From Bolinopsis microptera (taxonomy: Eukaryota; Ctenophora; Tentaculata; Lobata; Bolinopsidae): DNA of 60,000 nt. How positions within the stretch are numbered: the stretch's first letter is position 1; each line of letters starts with the position of its first letter. The translations under genes and the position numbers were made by a program. Below the pieces are notes generated by a model, which was given only the letters and a program-made list of their open reading frames with translations, ran no database searches and was not told the DNA's origin. Location: the NCBI RefSeq assembly GCF_026151205.1, contig NC_087079.1, forward strand, positions 13,109,945 through 13,169,944. The letters are read 5' to 3'. Positions 11,601 to 23,816 of the stretch are shown here, piece by piece.

Positions 11601-14600
11601 AAAATTTTCTTAAAAAAAAATTTTTGGGAAAAACCCCAAAAAAAAAAAAAACCCCGGGAAAATTTAAAAAAAGGGGGAAAAAAAAATTTTTTAAAAAATT
11701 TTTTTGGGGGGTTTTTTTTTTTTCCCCCTTTTTTTTTGGGGGTTTTTTTTAAGGGGGTCCCTTTTTTAAAAAAAACCCCTTTTTTAAAAAAAACCCTTTT
11801 TTAAAAAAAGGGGATTTTTTTTTTCCCCCAAAGGGGGGGGCCCAAAACCCCAAAACCCCCCCCCGGGGGGGGGAAAAAAATTTTGGGGGTTTTTTTTTCC
11901 CCCTTCCCCCCCCCCCTTTTTTTGGGGTTTTTTTTTCCCCCCCCCCCTTTTTTTTTCCCCCAGAACCCCCCAAATTTTGTTTTTTAAACCTTGGGTTTCC
12001 AAAAAAAAATTACCCCCCCCCCCCCCCCCTTTTTTTTTAAAGGGGCCCCCAAAAAAAAATTTTTTTTAAAAATTTTTTCTTTTTTAAATTTTAAAAAACC
12101 TTTTTTTTGGGAAATTTTTAAAAAAAAAAAAAGGGGGAAAAAAAAATTTTTTTTTTCCCCCCAAAAAATTTTAATTTTAAAAATTAAATTTTTTTTAAAA
12201 AAAAAAAAACCCCCCAATTAAAAAACCCAAAAAGGGGGGGTTTTTGGGAAAAAAAAAAAAAAAAAAATTTTTTTTTTTTTAAAAAAATTTTCCCCTTTTT
12301 TTTTTTTTTTTTTAAAAAAAAAATAAAAAAAAAAAAATTTTTAAAAATTTTTCAAAATTCCCCCCCTTTTTTTGGGGAAAAACCCCCTTTTTTTTTCCCG
12401 TTTTTTTCCCCCCCCCCCCGGGGCCCCCCCAAAAACCCCCCTTTACCCCCCCCCCCCAAAAAAACCCCCCCCCCCAAAACCCCGGGGCCCCCAAAAAATT
12501 TTCCCTTTTTTTTTTTTGGCCCTTTAAACTTTGGGAAAAGGGTTAAAAGGGGGTTTTTTTTTTTTTGGGGGGGCCCCCAAACCCTTTTTTTTAAAAAAGG
12601 GCCCCCGGTTTTCCCCCCAAATTTTTCCCGGCTTTTAAATTTTTTTTATTTTCCCCTTTTTTTTTTTTCCCCCCCCCCTTTTCCCCCCCTTAAATTTTTT
12701 TCCCCGGGGGGGGGGGTTTTTTCCCCCCCCCCCCAAAATTAAAAGGGGAAAAAATTTTTTTGGTTAAAAAATTTAAAAATTTTTTTTTTTTTTGGGAAAA
12801 AAAAAAATTTTTTTTTTTTTTTAAAAAATTTTTTTTTTTTTTTGGGTATTTTAAAATTTAAAATTTTTAAAAGGGAATTAGGGGGGTTTCCAATTTTTTT
12901 TTTGGGGGAAAAAATTTTTTTAAAATTTTTGGGGAAAAAAGGGTTTTCCCCCCCAAAAACCCCCCCCTTTTTTTTAAAAAACCCCTTTTTTTTAAAAACC
13001 CCCCAAAAAAAAAAGGTTTTTTTAAACCCCCTTTTTTGGGGGGGGAAGGGGTTTTTTGGGGGGGGAAATTTTTTTTTTTTAAAAAAACCCCCCCCCCAAA
13101 AAAAAAAAAGGGGGTTTTTTTAAAAATTTTTCCCCCTTTTTTAAAATTTGTTTAATACAAAATTCCAATTTTTTTGGGGGGGGCCCCCTTTAATTTTTTT
13201 TTTTTTATAATTCCAAAATTAAAAGGGGGGGAAAAAAATTTTTAAAGGTTTTTTTTCCCCCTTAAAGGGGAAAAAATTTTTTTTTTAAAAAATTGTTTTT
13301 TTTTAAATTTTTTTTCCCCCTTTTTAAAAATTTTTTTGGGGGGTTTTTTTTTTGGGTTAAAAAAAAAAAAATTTTTTTTTTTTAAAAAATTTTTTGTTGG
13401 GGAAAAAAAAAAAATTTTTTTAAAAAAAATTTTAAAAAAAAAAAAACCCAAAAAAGGTTTTTTTTTCCCAAAAATTTTTTTAAAAAAAAAAACCCCCCCA
13501 AAAGGGAAAAAAAAACCCCCTTTTTTTAAAAAAAAAAAAGGGAAAAAAAAAAAGAAAAAAAAAGGGAGGGAAATTTTCCCCCCCCAAAAAAAAATTGGGA
13601 AAAAAAATTTGGCCCCCTTTTAGGAAAAGGCTAAAAAAAAGGAAAAATTTTTTTTTTGGTTTTTTGGGGGAAAAATTTTGGAAAAAAAATTTTTAAAACC
13701 CCAAAAAAAAAAAACCCCCTGGGGTTTTTTTTTTTCCCGGTTTTAATTTTTTTTTTTTAAAAAAAAACCAAAGGGGAAAAAAAATTTTTTCCGGGAAAAA
13801 AAAAAAAAAAAATTTTTTTTAAAAAAAAAAAAAAATTTTTTTAAATTTAAAAAGGCCCCCCCGGGGGGAAAAAAAACCCCAAAAAAAATTTTCCCCCCAT
13901 TTTGGGAAAGGGGGGAAAAAAAAAATTTAAAAAAAAACCAAAAAAAAAAACCAAAACCCCCCGGGGGGAAAAAAGGAATTTTCTTTTTTTGGGGGCCCCC
14001 CCCAAAAACCAAACCCAAAACCAGGGGGGGGAAAAAACCCAAAAAAAAAATTTTAAAATTTTTCCCCCCTTTTTTTAATTTTTTAAAAAAAACCCCCCCC
14101 AAAAAAATTTAAATTAATTAAAAAAATTTTTCCCGGGGGGGGAAAAAAAAAAATTTTTTAAATTTTGGGGGTTTAAGGGGCCCCATTTTTCCCCTTAATT
14201 TTTTCCCCTTTTTTAAAAAAAAATTTTTTTTTGGGGGAAAAAATTTTTTAAAAAAACCCCCCCTTTTAAAAACCAAAAAAGGGAAAAAAACCCCAAACCC
14301 CGGGGGGGGAAAAAAAATTTAAATTTTTAAAAAAAATTTTTCCCCCCTTTTTAAAATTTAGGGGCCCCTTTTTTTTAAAAAAAGGGGGCCCCAAAAAAAA
14401 AAAAAAAAAAATTTTTTTAAAAGGGGGTTTGAAAAAAAAAAATTTTTTTTAAAAAAAACCCCCCCAAAAAAATTTTTGGGGGGTTTTAAAAGGGCCCCAA
14501 AAAAAATTTTTGGGCCCAAAAAGGGGGAAAGGGGCCCCCTTTTAAAAAAAAAAAAAAATTTTTCCCCCTTTTTAAAAATTAAAAAAAAAAAAAAAAAAAA

Positions 14601-16804
14601 ACCCAAAAAAAAAAAAAAAAAACCCCTTTGTTTTTTTGGGGGGGTTTTTTTTTTTAAAATTTTTTCCCCTTTTAATTTTTTTTTCCCCTTTTTTTTTTTT
14701 TTTAAAAAAAAAACCTTTTTTTTGGGGGTTTTTTTTTTCCCCCTTTTTTTTTTGGGGGAAAAACGGGGGAAAAAAAACCCCTTTTTTTTAAAAAAAGTTT
14801 TTTAAAATTTAAAGGGGGTTTTTTGGCCCTTTTAAAAAAAAATTTGTTTTTTTTTTAAAATTTGGGCCCTTTTTTAAAATTTTTTTAAAAAAAAAAAGGG
14901 TTTTTAAAATTCCCTAAAATTTAAAAAAGGGGGTTTTTTTTTTTTTTAAAAAAAAAGGGGGCCGGGGAAAAGGGAAAAAAACCCCGGGTTTAATAAAAAA
15001 TTTCCGGGTTTTTAAAAAATTTTTTTAAAATTTTAAAATTAAAATTAAAAAAACCCAAAATTTTTTTTTTTTTAAAAATTTGGGGTTTGGGGTTTTTTCC
15101 CGGGGGTTTTTTTTTTTTTTGGGGGGGTTCCTTTGGTTTAAAACCCCCCTTTTTTTTTTAAAAAAAAAACCCCCCAAAATTTTTCCCCTTTTTTTTTCCC
15201 CTTTTTTAAAAGGGGGGGGGAAAAAAAATTTTTTTCCCCCCCCTTTTTTTTTAAAAAAAAAAAGGGAAAAATTTTTAAAAAAAAAAATAAAAAAAAAAAC
15301 CCCGGAAAAAACCCCCCAATTTTCCCAAAAAAAAAAGGGGTTTTTTTGGGGGGGGCCCCCCCCGGGGCCCTTCCCCCAAATTTTTTTTTTTAAATTAAAA
15401 AATTTTAAAAATATAAAAAGGGGAAAAAAAAAAAAAAAGGGGCCCCAAATTTTACCCCCTTTTTTTTCCTTTTACCGGGGCCCCTTTTAAAAAAAAATTT
15501 TTTTAAAAAAAAACCCAAAGCTTTTTTGGGGGCCCGGGGGCCCCCCAAAAAAAAGGAAAAAAAAATTTTTCCCCCCCCCCCAAAAAAAAATTTTATTTTT
15601 TTTGAAAAAAACGGTTTTTTTTTTTAAAAAAAAAAAAATTTTTTTTTTTTTCCCCCCTTGCCAAAAATTTTTAAAAAAAACCCCCCCAAAAGGAAAGGAA
15701 AAAACCCAAATTTTTTTTTTAAAAAAAATCCCAATTTTTTTTAAAAAAAGGGTTTTAAAAAAAGGGGGGGAAAAAAAATTTTTTTAAAAAAATTTTTTTT
15801 TTGGGGGAAAAAAACAAAAAAAACCCAAAATTTCCCCCAAAAAAAATTTTTTTAAAAAAAACCCCCCCCCCGGGGGGGGAAAAAAAAGGTTTTTTTTTTT
15901 AAAAAATTTTTTTAAAAAAAAAAAAAAAAAAAAAAACCCCCCCCAAAAAAAAAATTTTTTTTGGGGAAAATTTTTAAATTTTTGGGGGGGGGTTTTTTTT
16001 TTTTAAAATTTTTGGGGGGTTTTTTAAAAAAATTTTTTTTTTGGGTTTTAAAAAGGAAAAAAAAAACCCCGGGTAAAAAAAAAAAAAAAAAAAGGGAACC
16101 AAAATTTTTAAAAAATTTTAAAAAAAAAATTTTTTTGGGGGTTTGGGGAAAAGGGGGGGCCCCCCCCCCCCCGGGGGGAATTTTTTTGGAAAAAAAAAGG
16201 GGGGTTTTTGGGGGGGGGGGTTTTTAAAAAGGGGGGGGGGGGAAAAAATTTTTTTTTTTTGGGGGGGGGGGGGGGGGTGGGGGGGAAAAAAAAATTAAAA
16301 ATTTAAAAAAAAAAATTTTTTTTTTTAAAAATTTTTTTTTAAATTTTTTTTGGGGTTTTTTTGGGGGGGGGGGGGGAAAAAGTTTTTTTTTAAAAATTAA
16401 GGGGGGGGGGGTTTTTTTTTTAAAATTTGAAAGGGGGGGTTTTTGAAAAAATTTTTTTTTTTGGGAAAAAAAAGGGGTTTTTAAAAAAAGGGGGGGGGTT
16501 TTTTTGGGGTTTGGAAAAAAATTTTTTTTTTGGGGGGGGGGGTTTTTTTGGGGGGGTTTTTTTTGGGGAAAATTTTTAAAAAAAAATTTTTTTTTTTAAA
16601 AAAAAAGGGGAAAAAAAGGGGGATTTTTAGGGTTTAAAAGGGGGGGAAAAAAAATTTTTTTAAAAAAAAAAAGGGGAAAAATTTTTGGGGGAAAAAAGGG
16701 TTTTTTAAAAAAAAATTTTTTTTTTAAAAAAAAAAATTTTAAAAAAGGGGGGGTTTTTGGGGGGGAAAATTTTTTTTTTTTTGGGGGGGGGGGTTTTTGG
16801 GTTT
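8687..16804. other. Corrupted tract: homopolymer-smeared sequence
   Basis: About 8 kb in which almost every base sits in a run of three or more identical bases, with hardly any alternating dinucleotides. Translations in every frame are made of Lys, Phe, Pro and Gly, the products of AAA, TTT, CCC and GGG. No natural satellite looks like this. At the right edge the signal can be followed back to real sequence (next entry), so it is best read as an unpolished or badly base-called read stretch in which minority bases were overwritten by their neighbours. No gene should be called here. About 16230-16804 contains virtually no C. Confidence 0.93.
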
Positions 16805-17545
16805 GTGAAAAACCCCCCAAAGGAAAAAATTTAAATTAAAAAAAATTTTTTGAAAAAAAATTTTTAAAGGGTTTTTTAAAAAAATTTTTTAAAAGGGGGG
16901 GCCGATTTAGTAGGAGCGGTTTTAAGTAAATGCCGTGAATAAAGGGGGCTTTTGGGGATTTTGAATTTTCATTGGGGTAAGGAGACAAAATTCCTATAAG
17001 AGGGGATTTGGAAATTTTTTTTCATTGAAAAATGATTTTTCAAATTCCAAAAAAATTTCTGGAGCGGGATTCAATTTCTCATTTCATTGGTTTACGATGT
17101 CAAACCTTCGATCTCCCCCCACTGCCTACGTCGCATACCCGATTTGTGGGTTTCGAGAAAAAATTATTTTTAAGGGCGGGGGGCGACCCAGTAGGAGTGG
17201 GGAAACGCGCTAAAAACCCTTTTCAATAAGTGCAAATTTTAGAAAGATTTTTAAAAAATTTCGACCCCTGTTTAAAGTTTTGAGTACAACTTCGCAAGTC
17301 ACTACATAAAAAAAAACCCGAAAAATGGTTAAAATCGGGCTCTGTTCCGAAGGGGATAAATCCCCGAGGCCCGACTTTTTTATGGCCAAAAAATACCCAA
17401 GCCCATTAATTTTTGCTCACGAGGGTTTTTTGGGTTTTGGGGGTAAACTTCAATCTTTCATACGTTTTTATGACCCCCCCGCCCCGCACGAATGTATGAC
17501 CCGCCGCGCACGAGTGCGCGGCTCCCCCTGTATCGTTTCACCATA
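16805..17545. other. Partly corrupted copy of 42.62-43.37 kb
   Basis: The smear fades here. GTGAAAAACCCCCCAAAGG at 16805 follows GTGAACAACCCTAGGCCTAAG at 42631; AAAGGGTTTTTTAAAAAAA near 16866 follows AAAGGGCCTTTTCACAAGAA at 42715; GATTTAGTAGGAGCGG is then identical in both. Up to about 17500 the copy still shows stretched runs and lost bases. This gradient shows that the tract derives from the same sequence as the 42-43 kb region. Confidence 0.9.
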
Positions 17546-19655
17546 GTGAAACGACCGTGGGGGTCACAACGTGATACAAGGAGTATCTGCCCTTTTCAAT
17601 TCGGAGATCATGTGCGCTGATTGTAAGTTTAGTGGTGCTATAACGAATAGAGAAGCCCTTTTCCATAGTATAGGTATAACTTATAAGTAGGGCTCTCGGT
17701 TGAAGGTGTGTGTTTGATCGAGTAATAGAATGAGAGTTTAGAAGTAGTAGACTATTGTAATTGATACACACTACGGTCTGCCACTCAATTATCGATATAT
17801 TAGAATGCGCATGAGGGGCAGAGAAGTTTTGGTTGTTAATTTATCAGATAATTCGAATGGATTTTGTAAAAGAAGTAAAAGACATTTATAGAAATTACAC
17901 AATAATTACAAATAAAAATAAGAAAATCAGAAAGCAAAGTTATCATGAACTTTAAAACTTCAGTCTTAAAATAAGAACAACAAATCAAACAAAACATAAA
18001 ATTGTATAACTATAATCGTATCTCAATAATAATTGTCCATAACTCCATAACGTTAATACTGCTGAATCGTCTTGGCTACATCAAAGGGGTTGATGTAAGG
18101 TTTAACAACTAGTGAACAGAGATTACAGATGCGTCTTTGATTCTCACTCGTCTTGTCGCTGTTCGCTAAATTTCCTGAAATAAGTGGGGTCATGAGAACT
18201 TTTGAACCTGCTCATCCATTGTAATTGTAGGATGTTTAGTAATTGCTGATAAAATGCATCTTTTAAATTAGTTATTTTCGACACCAAAAGAATCATCTTG
18301 AGAAATGGCATGCCATTATCAGTGTATTCAAGATTATTCTTTGGGTGCTACAAGTGACAGCCAACGATAAAGATTAAATATACCTACGGTTTTTACTAAA
18401 AAAGCTAAAAAGCAATTATAAAATTCATCTTAATATCTCGCTCCTCTACAAAATGAACACTAACCCAACACAAGTAACATTTGTACAACACTACGTGGTA
18501 TTTCATAACTTGACTCCTTCTGCCCCACAATGCCCTCAATGACAGTCTCGATCTCAGTACACAACACTACATCATCTCTGAACTGCTCCAGGGTTATCCG
18601 CTCCACGCTATCGCCCTTTGCATTCAGGTGCTTTATATTCGCGAATATCAGCTGAAAAAGAGATACGGTCAGGTCATTGAGAATCTAGTCTGTACAGCGA
18701 AACTTCAAATTTTAAATTCGCATTTGTAATTGTATCGGATCAATTTATTATCGGACCAATAAATTTCTTATCGCGTGATGTAATATTATTCAATATAGTG
18801 TAAAATACGATTGTAGCGACCAGACCAGTCCTTTCGGGGCGTACCAATGGTAAACTAAATATGAACAAGCATTGCGCCCGTTTTTTTCGCTGTGGCGGAC
18901 GCTAAATTTCCGTTCACTACAACATACAAGCTCTGATCAGTTAGCTTCATAATAATTATGCTTTAAATACGGGGTCGGAAATACTTGTGATCCAATTGCC
19001 CGTAGAACGTAACTTTTATCTGTAATTTGAGAAATTGGAAGCAAAAAGTGGATTTTACTCATGTCTTCTACACTGCACGTGTCACGTACAGGGCCAGCGT
19101 GTAAAATGTCTTTTACTACATCACACGTATCGGGTTTAAAATAAGTCAAAAACAAAATAGCAGTTTTTTGGTTGGCGGATACTACTTATTAGCCCTTGGC
19201 GCCATTAGTCCTATCTGAGTGCGCACGTGCGGTTTGACACTGCACGCGCGTCGCGCACGTATACCTTTAGTTTTACACTCATTTATAATTTACCGTTTTT
19301 AGTTCGCTGTGGCTTGTGTGTAAAGCGCAACAAATGTGGATGTGTTCGTCTGATATGCTTGGTATAATATTTTGTGCTGTAATAGTTGCAAATCTGGCTT
19401 ACGTTAGAATAGTGTCTCATAACGAGTTAGAACTCAAAAGCTTGCTGCTTGGTGCTTGTCCAACTGGAATAAAGACATGCATTTCATACCTACCCGATCC
19501 ATTTTTATTAGGACCGTGTTGTGTTGATATGACATGTTGATATATCAACTGTGGTACAATATAGGGAGTTGCTAGGTGTTACGTTGGTAGCTATAAATAT
19601 ACATAATTTACATGCCTTTCTGTGTGACTTCAATCTTATTTCAGGTGTAACTCCC
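17546..19655. repeat. Second copy of the PRR5-like 3' region (43.38-45.46 kb)
   Basis: Matches 43366-45463 nearly base for base, with scattered 1-16 bp indels, in the same orientation. The identity ends inside TTTCAGGTGTAACTC, after which 19656 and 45464 diverge. A third, shorter copy of the last ~230 bp lies at 58940-59160. It includes the two terminal exons of the PRR5-like gene but none of the upstream exons. Confidence 0.93.
18053..18651 (-). pseudogene. Duplicated last two exons of PRR5/Protor-like gene
   Basis: Exon copies at 18465-18651 and 18053-18174 correspond to 44270-44456 and 43877-43998 of the complete gene. Splice sites are kept (CAG before 18651, GTTAGT after 18465, CAG before 18174), and the only difference seen in the first exon is a synonymous GCA/GCG change. 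No exon encoding the N-terminal half of the HbrB domain is present on the minus strand before the duplicated block ends at 19655, so as it stands this is a 3' fragment. It is either a partial gene duplication or the second haplotype of the same gene. Confidence 0.75.
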
Positions 19656-20219
19656 CTGAGTAATATGAACTATAACAACGTCGGACAATTTCCATGTCAA
19701 TTGTCAACACGATTTACCGTAATATCTAGAGGCTGGAACAAGTTTGTCATGTTGGCGGGGACTAGCTCATGAACTATGTTGTTGAGTGCCATTAAATAAT
19801 AATTTCGTTGACTTTTTCCGCCAAGTGACCCTTGAAAACATCATATAGTACTAGTGAATTTTTCTGTGCCTCCGGCAGACCAAGGAGAACCCTTCCTCAT
19901 AGTCATATTCTGGACAAAAAGTTGGAAGTGCAAAAATGTTTGAAAAAAATCAACGGACTTTAACTTGGACGGACCTTAAATGAACGGACTTTATTTGAAA
20001 CGGACATTAAGATGAACGTTAGTGGCTCCAGCGTTCATTTAATGTCCGTCCAAATAAAGTTCGATAAGGTAGACTTTAAAGTGTAGACGGTTAGTTATAA
20101 CAGCGGAAACAATTCAAACGACAATTTGGCACCAACCACCCCCACCCACCCCCATTAAGTTGCCTGAAAGATGTTTATGAATTTAGTTGTTTTTCTAGAA
20201 TGACGGTAATCTCCTTCAG
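19656..20219. other. Unique spacer with one short inverted repeat
   Basis: No convincing gene. An imperfect inverted repeat spans about 19965-20080 (ACGGACTTTATTTG and ATTTAATGTCCGTCC with their complements) and could be a very small MITE. A C-rich CCACCCCC stretch lies at 20130-20153. A weak open frame runs through 19645-19772 but crosses the boundary of the duplicated block. Confidence 0.4.
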
Positions 20220-20395
20220 ATCCCAAGGACGATGGAAGTGGCAAAGAAATTGACGAAGATGATACAAATAGCGAGGATGACGATACGATGACCAATAATG
20301 AAGATAATCACAACTTTTCAGATGCTGGATATAGCATGACGATCAGTACAATTCTATTTGGTACTTTGCTATTTGCAATAAACATGATTTACTAA
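20220..20395 (+). CDS. Possible terminal exon of a GPI-anchored protein
   Basis: After a good acceptor (CTCCTTCAG, ending at 20219), an open frame of 58 residues runs to TAA at 20393-20395. It starts with a very acidic Asp/Glu/Asn stretch (DDGSGKEIDEDDTNSEDDD), then a Ser-Asp-Ala-Gly region, and ends in about 15 hydrophobic residues (ILFGTLLFAINMIY) at the extreme C-terminus. Acidic spacer, small residues, then a terminal hydrophobic tail is the layout of a GPI-attachment signal. It needs an upstream exon ending in phase 1, which I could not identify, so the gene is incomplete. An accidental ORF is possible. Confidence 0.35.
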
Positions 20396-22429
20396 AAGTC
20401 ACGTTGAAAATGTTTGAACACCGTAATTATAAAACAAATAAAGATGAATATGGATGAATATGGACGGATATGGATTATGGCCAAAATGCATGCATGCTGC
20501 ATGATCCAATCTATCATTATATAATTATAGCCATACTAGAGCTCTAGATTTAAACATTAAATGTGTAGCTTTCAGTTTCCTAATAAAACTGTATTGGAAA
20601 ATTTATGGAATTTAAAATATCAATAATTTTAAACGAAAAACATTTTATTTTAAATGTTTTTAAGATCCATACCACATCTTATTGTGGCTTAATATTTGGT
20701 ACATTTGTATTCTACAGTATATATGGGTATTGGGCATATACTACTACAGTATATATGAATTAATTATACTTATAGCGTTTCTGTTCATGTTTACTGCCCA
20801 GCTATTTTTTTTACAATTAAATAAGACATTAGTGCGACACCAGAAGCTACAATTACAGGTATTTCACTGAAAGCTTTGTTTTCAGCATGATTTGTGCTTG
20901 GGCCTGGGTAGATCGTGTTATTTTAGTTATTTTTTATATCATATCATCTTTTGTAGCCATTTTCCTTACGTGTTCACATGTCATAATCATGTATTTTAGT
21001 GACTATAATATTTTCTAACACGCATTAACAATCTACTTTCAGCATCTTTTCACCTCACAAGCATAATCATTGTCACGTAGATTGCATTGCACTTTTAATT
21101 AGTCCTTTCACGTGCCACATCACAACTGCAAAACATCCAATCATTTAATAAGCTTCATACCTCATATTTGTAATTTATTTGTCACGTGCCTTTACATTTA
21201 TATAGCTATATAGGAAAGTTTAGAATCACCTGGCAGTTCATTTTTAATCCTTCTCTTTTAAGTTATCGAGTATACAATTCCTTTCTCGTAAATACTCTAT
21301 TTCTCTTATTCCAAAGAGTTTCAATTCTAAGAAGTTCCCTAAAACATGAACAGTTCGAAAATTTCTGGCGCGACCCTATCACATACCCCTTTAGGTTTAA
21401 TGGTTATCAATTAATTGACGATTGTAAGGAACCTCGAAATTCTATATTAATTTCAATCTTCCTTTAAAGATAGTTAAATGACTTAGGCTTATAGTTAATA
21501 ACCATTTCCATAGAAGATAGATAGTAAATTTGTTAACGATAGAAGTATACCAGAAATGGAATATACGTTGACGTTTAATTAACAAAAGGACACTTTCTGT
21601 GAGAAAACTAACAAATAATTCGACACACTTGATGAGTTACCACGGACTTATGGAGGGGTTAATGAGGAGCACCAGACCAGCATATCACAAGACGAAGCGT
21701 GACGAGGAATGATTAGCAGTGGAGTTTAAACAATGAGGAGCAATCTCGATCTTGATGAACAATTCCATTCCATTTATCTTAGATAAATTATCCTTCATAA
21801 TTGCCTATCGTTCTGCCATCTCAAATCCTCTAAAGAGTAATTTGCACGATTCTTTGATTATTTTCTATCCAAGGTTTCCGGGTAGAAGTAAGCTAACGAC
21901 GATAAGATTCCCGATCTCCCTCTCACTTGAAGGACCATTATACGGATTGAAGTTGTTCTCGAGGTAAAATCCTTTTCCATTAGTTTTTACATAAGTAGGT
22001 TTAAGAATAAAGTTGGTAATCGTAGTTCCGTGCTCTCAAAATTATATACTTTGTACAAAATTACGTTTCCGTTCCCAGGTAGAGAGACACGAACATTCCT
22101 GCTCATACCGTGCTGCCTTTGCATACACTAGACCAGAAATAGCTGAATAATAATATATTGTCATCTTTATTACTGATTATACATTTAAATAATAATTTCA
22201 AGTTTTTTTTAACGCGCCTTTGTGCGAATGGTTCGCTCAACCTGAGTTGTTATTTATGAAGGAATAATTCCGTATTATTATATAAGGAGGGGCGCACTAG
22301 AAGACAGTCACATTATTCAACATTCAACCACAAAAACTAAGTTGTTCTTGTCGAGGATCGACTAATCTTTAGGTTCGGTTTTTTTAATGACAATGGTTGA
22401 TGTTTTTTCCATTTCAAAACGGTCAACCA
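20396..22429. other. No gene recognised
   Basis: AT-rich sequence with only short unsupported frames (21186-21467 and 21752-21967, no motif, no splice context). No repeat shared with the rest of the window was noticed. Confidence 0.5.
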
Positions 22430-22570
22430 CAGCTCGGGGTTTACCCGAATTTTTAACAAGTTAATATTCACTTAAGGACTTTTCGGGGGAGTTCTAATAG
22501 TGTCCACAAACATTTTTACTGTGACACTAAGAATTGTTTAATTTCAAATCAATCTGTTATTTTTTGAGTC
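22430..22570. repeat. Direct repeat flanking the peptide locus (left copy)
   Basis: About 140 bp from GGTTTACCCGAATTTTTAAC onwards recurs at 24405-24540 with a few changes (shared block AGTGTCCACAAACATTTTTA). The left copy lies directly upstream of the small peptide gene at 22638 and the right copy about 1.5 kb downstream. A second local duplication (GTAATCTTAATTG to TTTAGCTGCCCTGT) lies at 24337-24393 and 24545-24602. Confidence 0.75.
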
Positions 22571-22613
22571 GACAAATATCGCAACTAGTCGCAACTATCT
22601 ACTTATAGGAATA

Positions 22614-22937
22614 ATGACCCAATCTACTGCAGACAGAATGTTTAAATTTGTGGTTTGTCTCACTGTGCTCTCCGCTCTGTTGCTCAGTACAAGTGCTGGA
22701 AGTGATTGCGAAGTAGGAACAGCAGCTGTAACTGGAACATGTTCACTGTTCAGTTGCATCTGCAGCTGCTGGTCTTCTTGGCGTATTATTCTGTGTTGGT
22801 ACTCTTGGTGCGGGATGCGCAGCTTTAGCAGCGGGGGGGGGGGGCCGGCGCTGTCGCTGGCCTTTGTGGCGCTATTACGGGTGAAGTTGACTGCGGCGGC
22901 GGTGGCCTGGACCCAGGTCAGCCCAATTATAAATTAA
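22614..22937 (+). pseudogene. Six-cysteine secreted peptide, frameshifted copy
   Basis: The frame from ATG 22638 (an in-frame ATG at 22614 precedes it) begins with a typical signal peptide (MFKFVVCLTVLSALLLSTSA), followed by the start of the mature peptide seen in the intact gene at 33425-33712. A 4-bp insertion near 22750 throws it out of frame, and a G-homopolymer at 22836-22847 changes the frame again; beyond it the DNA still matches the family, including the Asn-Tyr-Lys-Leu end before a stop at about 22935. The inner ATG is the likely start, because in the 33.4-kb paralog the aligned upstream ATG is followed by a stop. It is either a pseudogene or two assembly errors. Confidence 0.65.
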
Positions 22938-23816
22938 AACAGATATATCGCAATTCGAAACGAAGGGAAACACACAATGTTAGGCTCGAATCCTTCGTAA
23001 ATAAACTACATCTTTAGAGCTTGTAAAACATTTTAGAAAAGCACTCTATCAAGAAAAATTCAAATAATCATCTTGTAGCGCGATGCGTTACTGTGCCGTG
23101 CCGAGCTGCCATGAATTGACATCGTCAATTAAATAATCATCATAATTTATTAACTTAAACAGATATATTTAATTGATATATTTTAATTTAACTGACAGTT
23201 TTTTTCCAGTTTTCTTGCTTCTACTGTCACTGATAAAGAGCAGTTTCTTGGTTTCTACAATCTTAATTATAATTCGAAAGATTATCTTTGTCTGTCTGTC
23301 TGTACTCTGTATATATATAGTTATACGACCGCCCACGTGTAAAGTTGATGAGAAAGAGGAAGTTACATAGTAACCATGGTAACTACGGTAACTTGTGACG
23401 GACATTTTTTGATGCGATAAAAACTGACTACCAACGAATACTATTACCTTCCTCCCAGGGGCTTTCTAGTATATAATATATAAAATAGTAAAAACACCTC
23501 TTTACATCCCTTGTACAGCTGCATGTGTCCCATTTAGAAACCGACCAGTTTGGGGTTTTGGCTGCCAGACCGGAGACGTCTGGATATCAATCTATTTTCC
23601 GGTTTGCCGGTTTATGCCGGACCAGAACCAGGTGTTTAGAAGAAAAAATTTTAGGCTGCCGGATCTTCGACCTTGATAAAATGTCAGAGTATTCAAGGGG
23701 GCAGCGATAAATCCGGCTAGAAACAATATTTTTCGATGGGATCAATTTTTGACAAAATTTAACATCAAAAATTTTTTTTGAAACCGCAAAATGTGCCGTA
23801 TTCCACGTATTTCTTA

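Noticed and set aside
8852-16820. About thirty open frames rich in Lys, Phe, Pro and Gly
   Set aside because: All come from homopolymer codons (AAA, TTT, CCC, GGG) inside the corrupted tract.
18937-19155. 72-residue minus-strand ORF
   Set aside because: Broken by indels in the duplicate at 44.8 kb; intron of the PRR5-like gene.
19316-19540. 74-residue plus-strand ORF with a hydrophobic start and several cysteines
   Set aside because: Looks like a small secreted peptide, but the 45.2-kb copy has an extra A that breaks it, the third copy at 58.95 kb lacks the start, and it lies within an intron-derived repeat.
21186-21467. 93-residue plus-strand ORF
   Set aside because: No recognisable domain, signal or splice sites; typical of chance in AT-rich DNA.
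23169-23405. Overlapping open frames on both strands
   Set aside because: No motif, no splice context and low-complexity composition.
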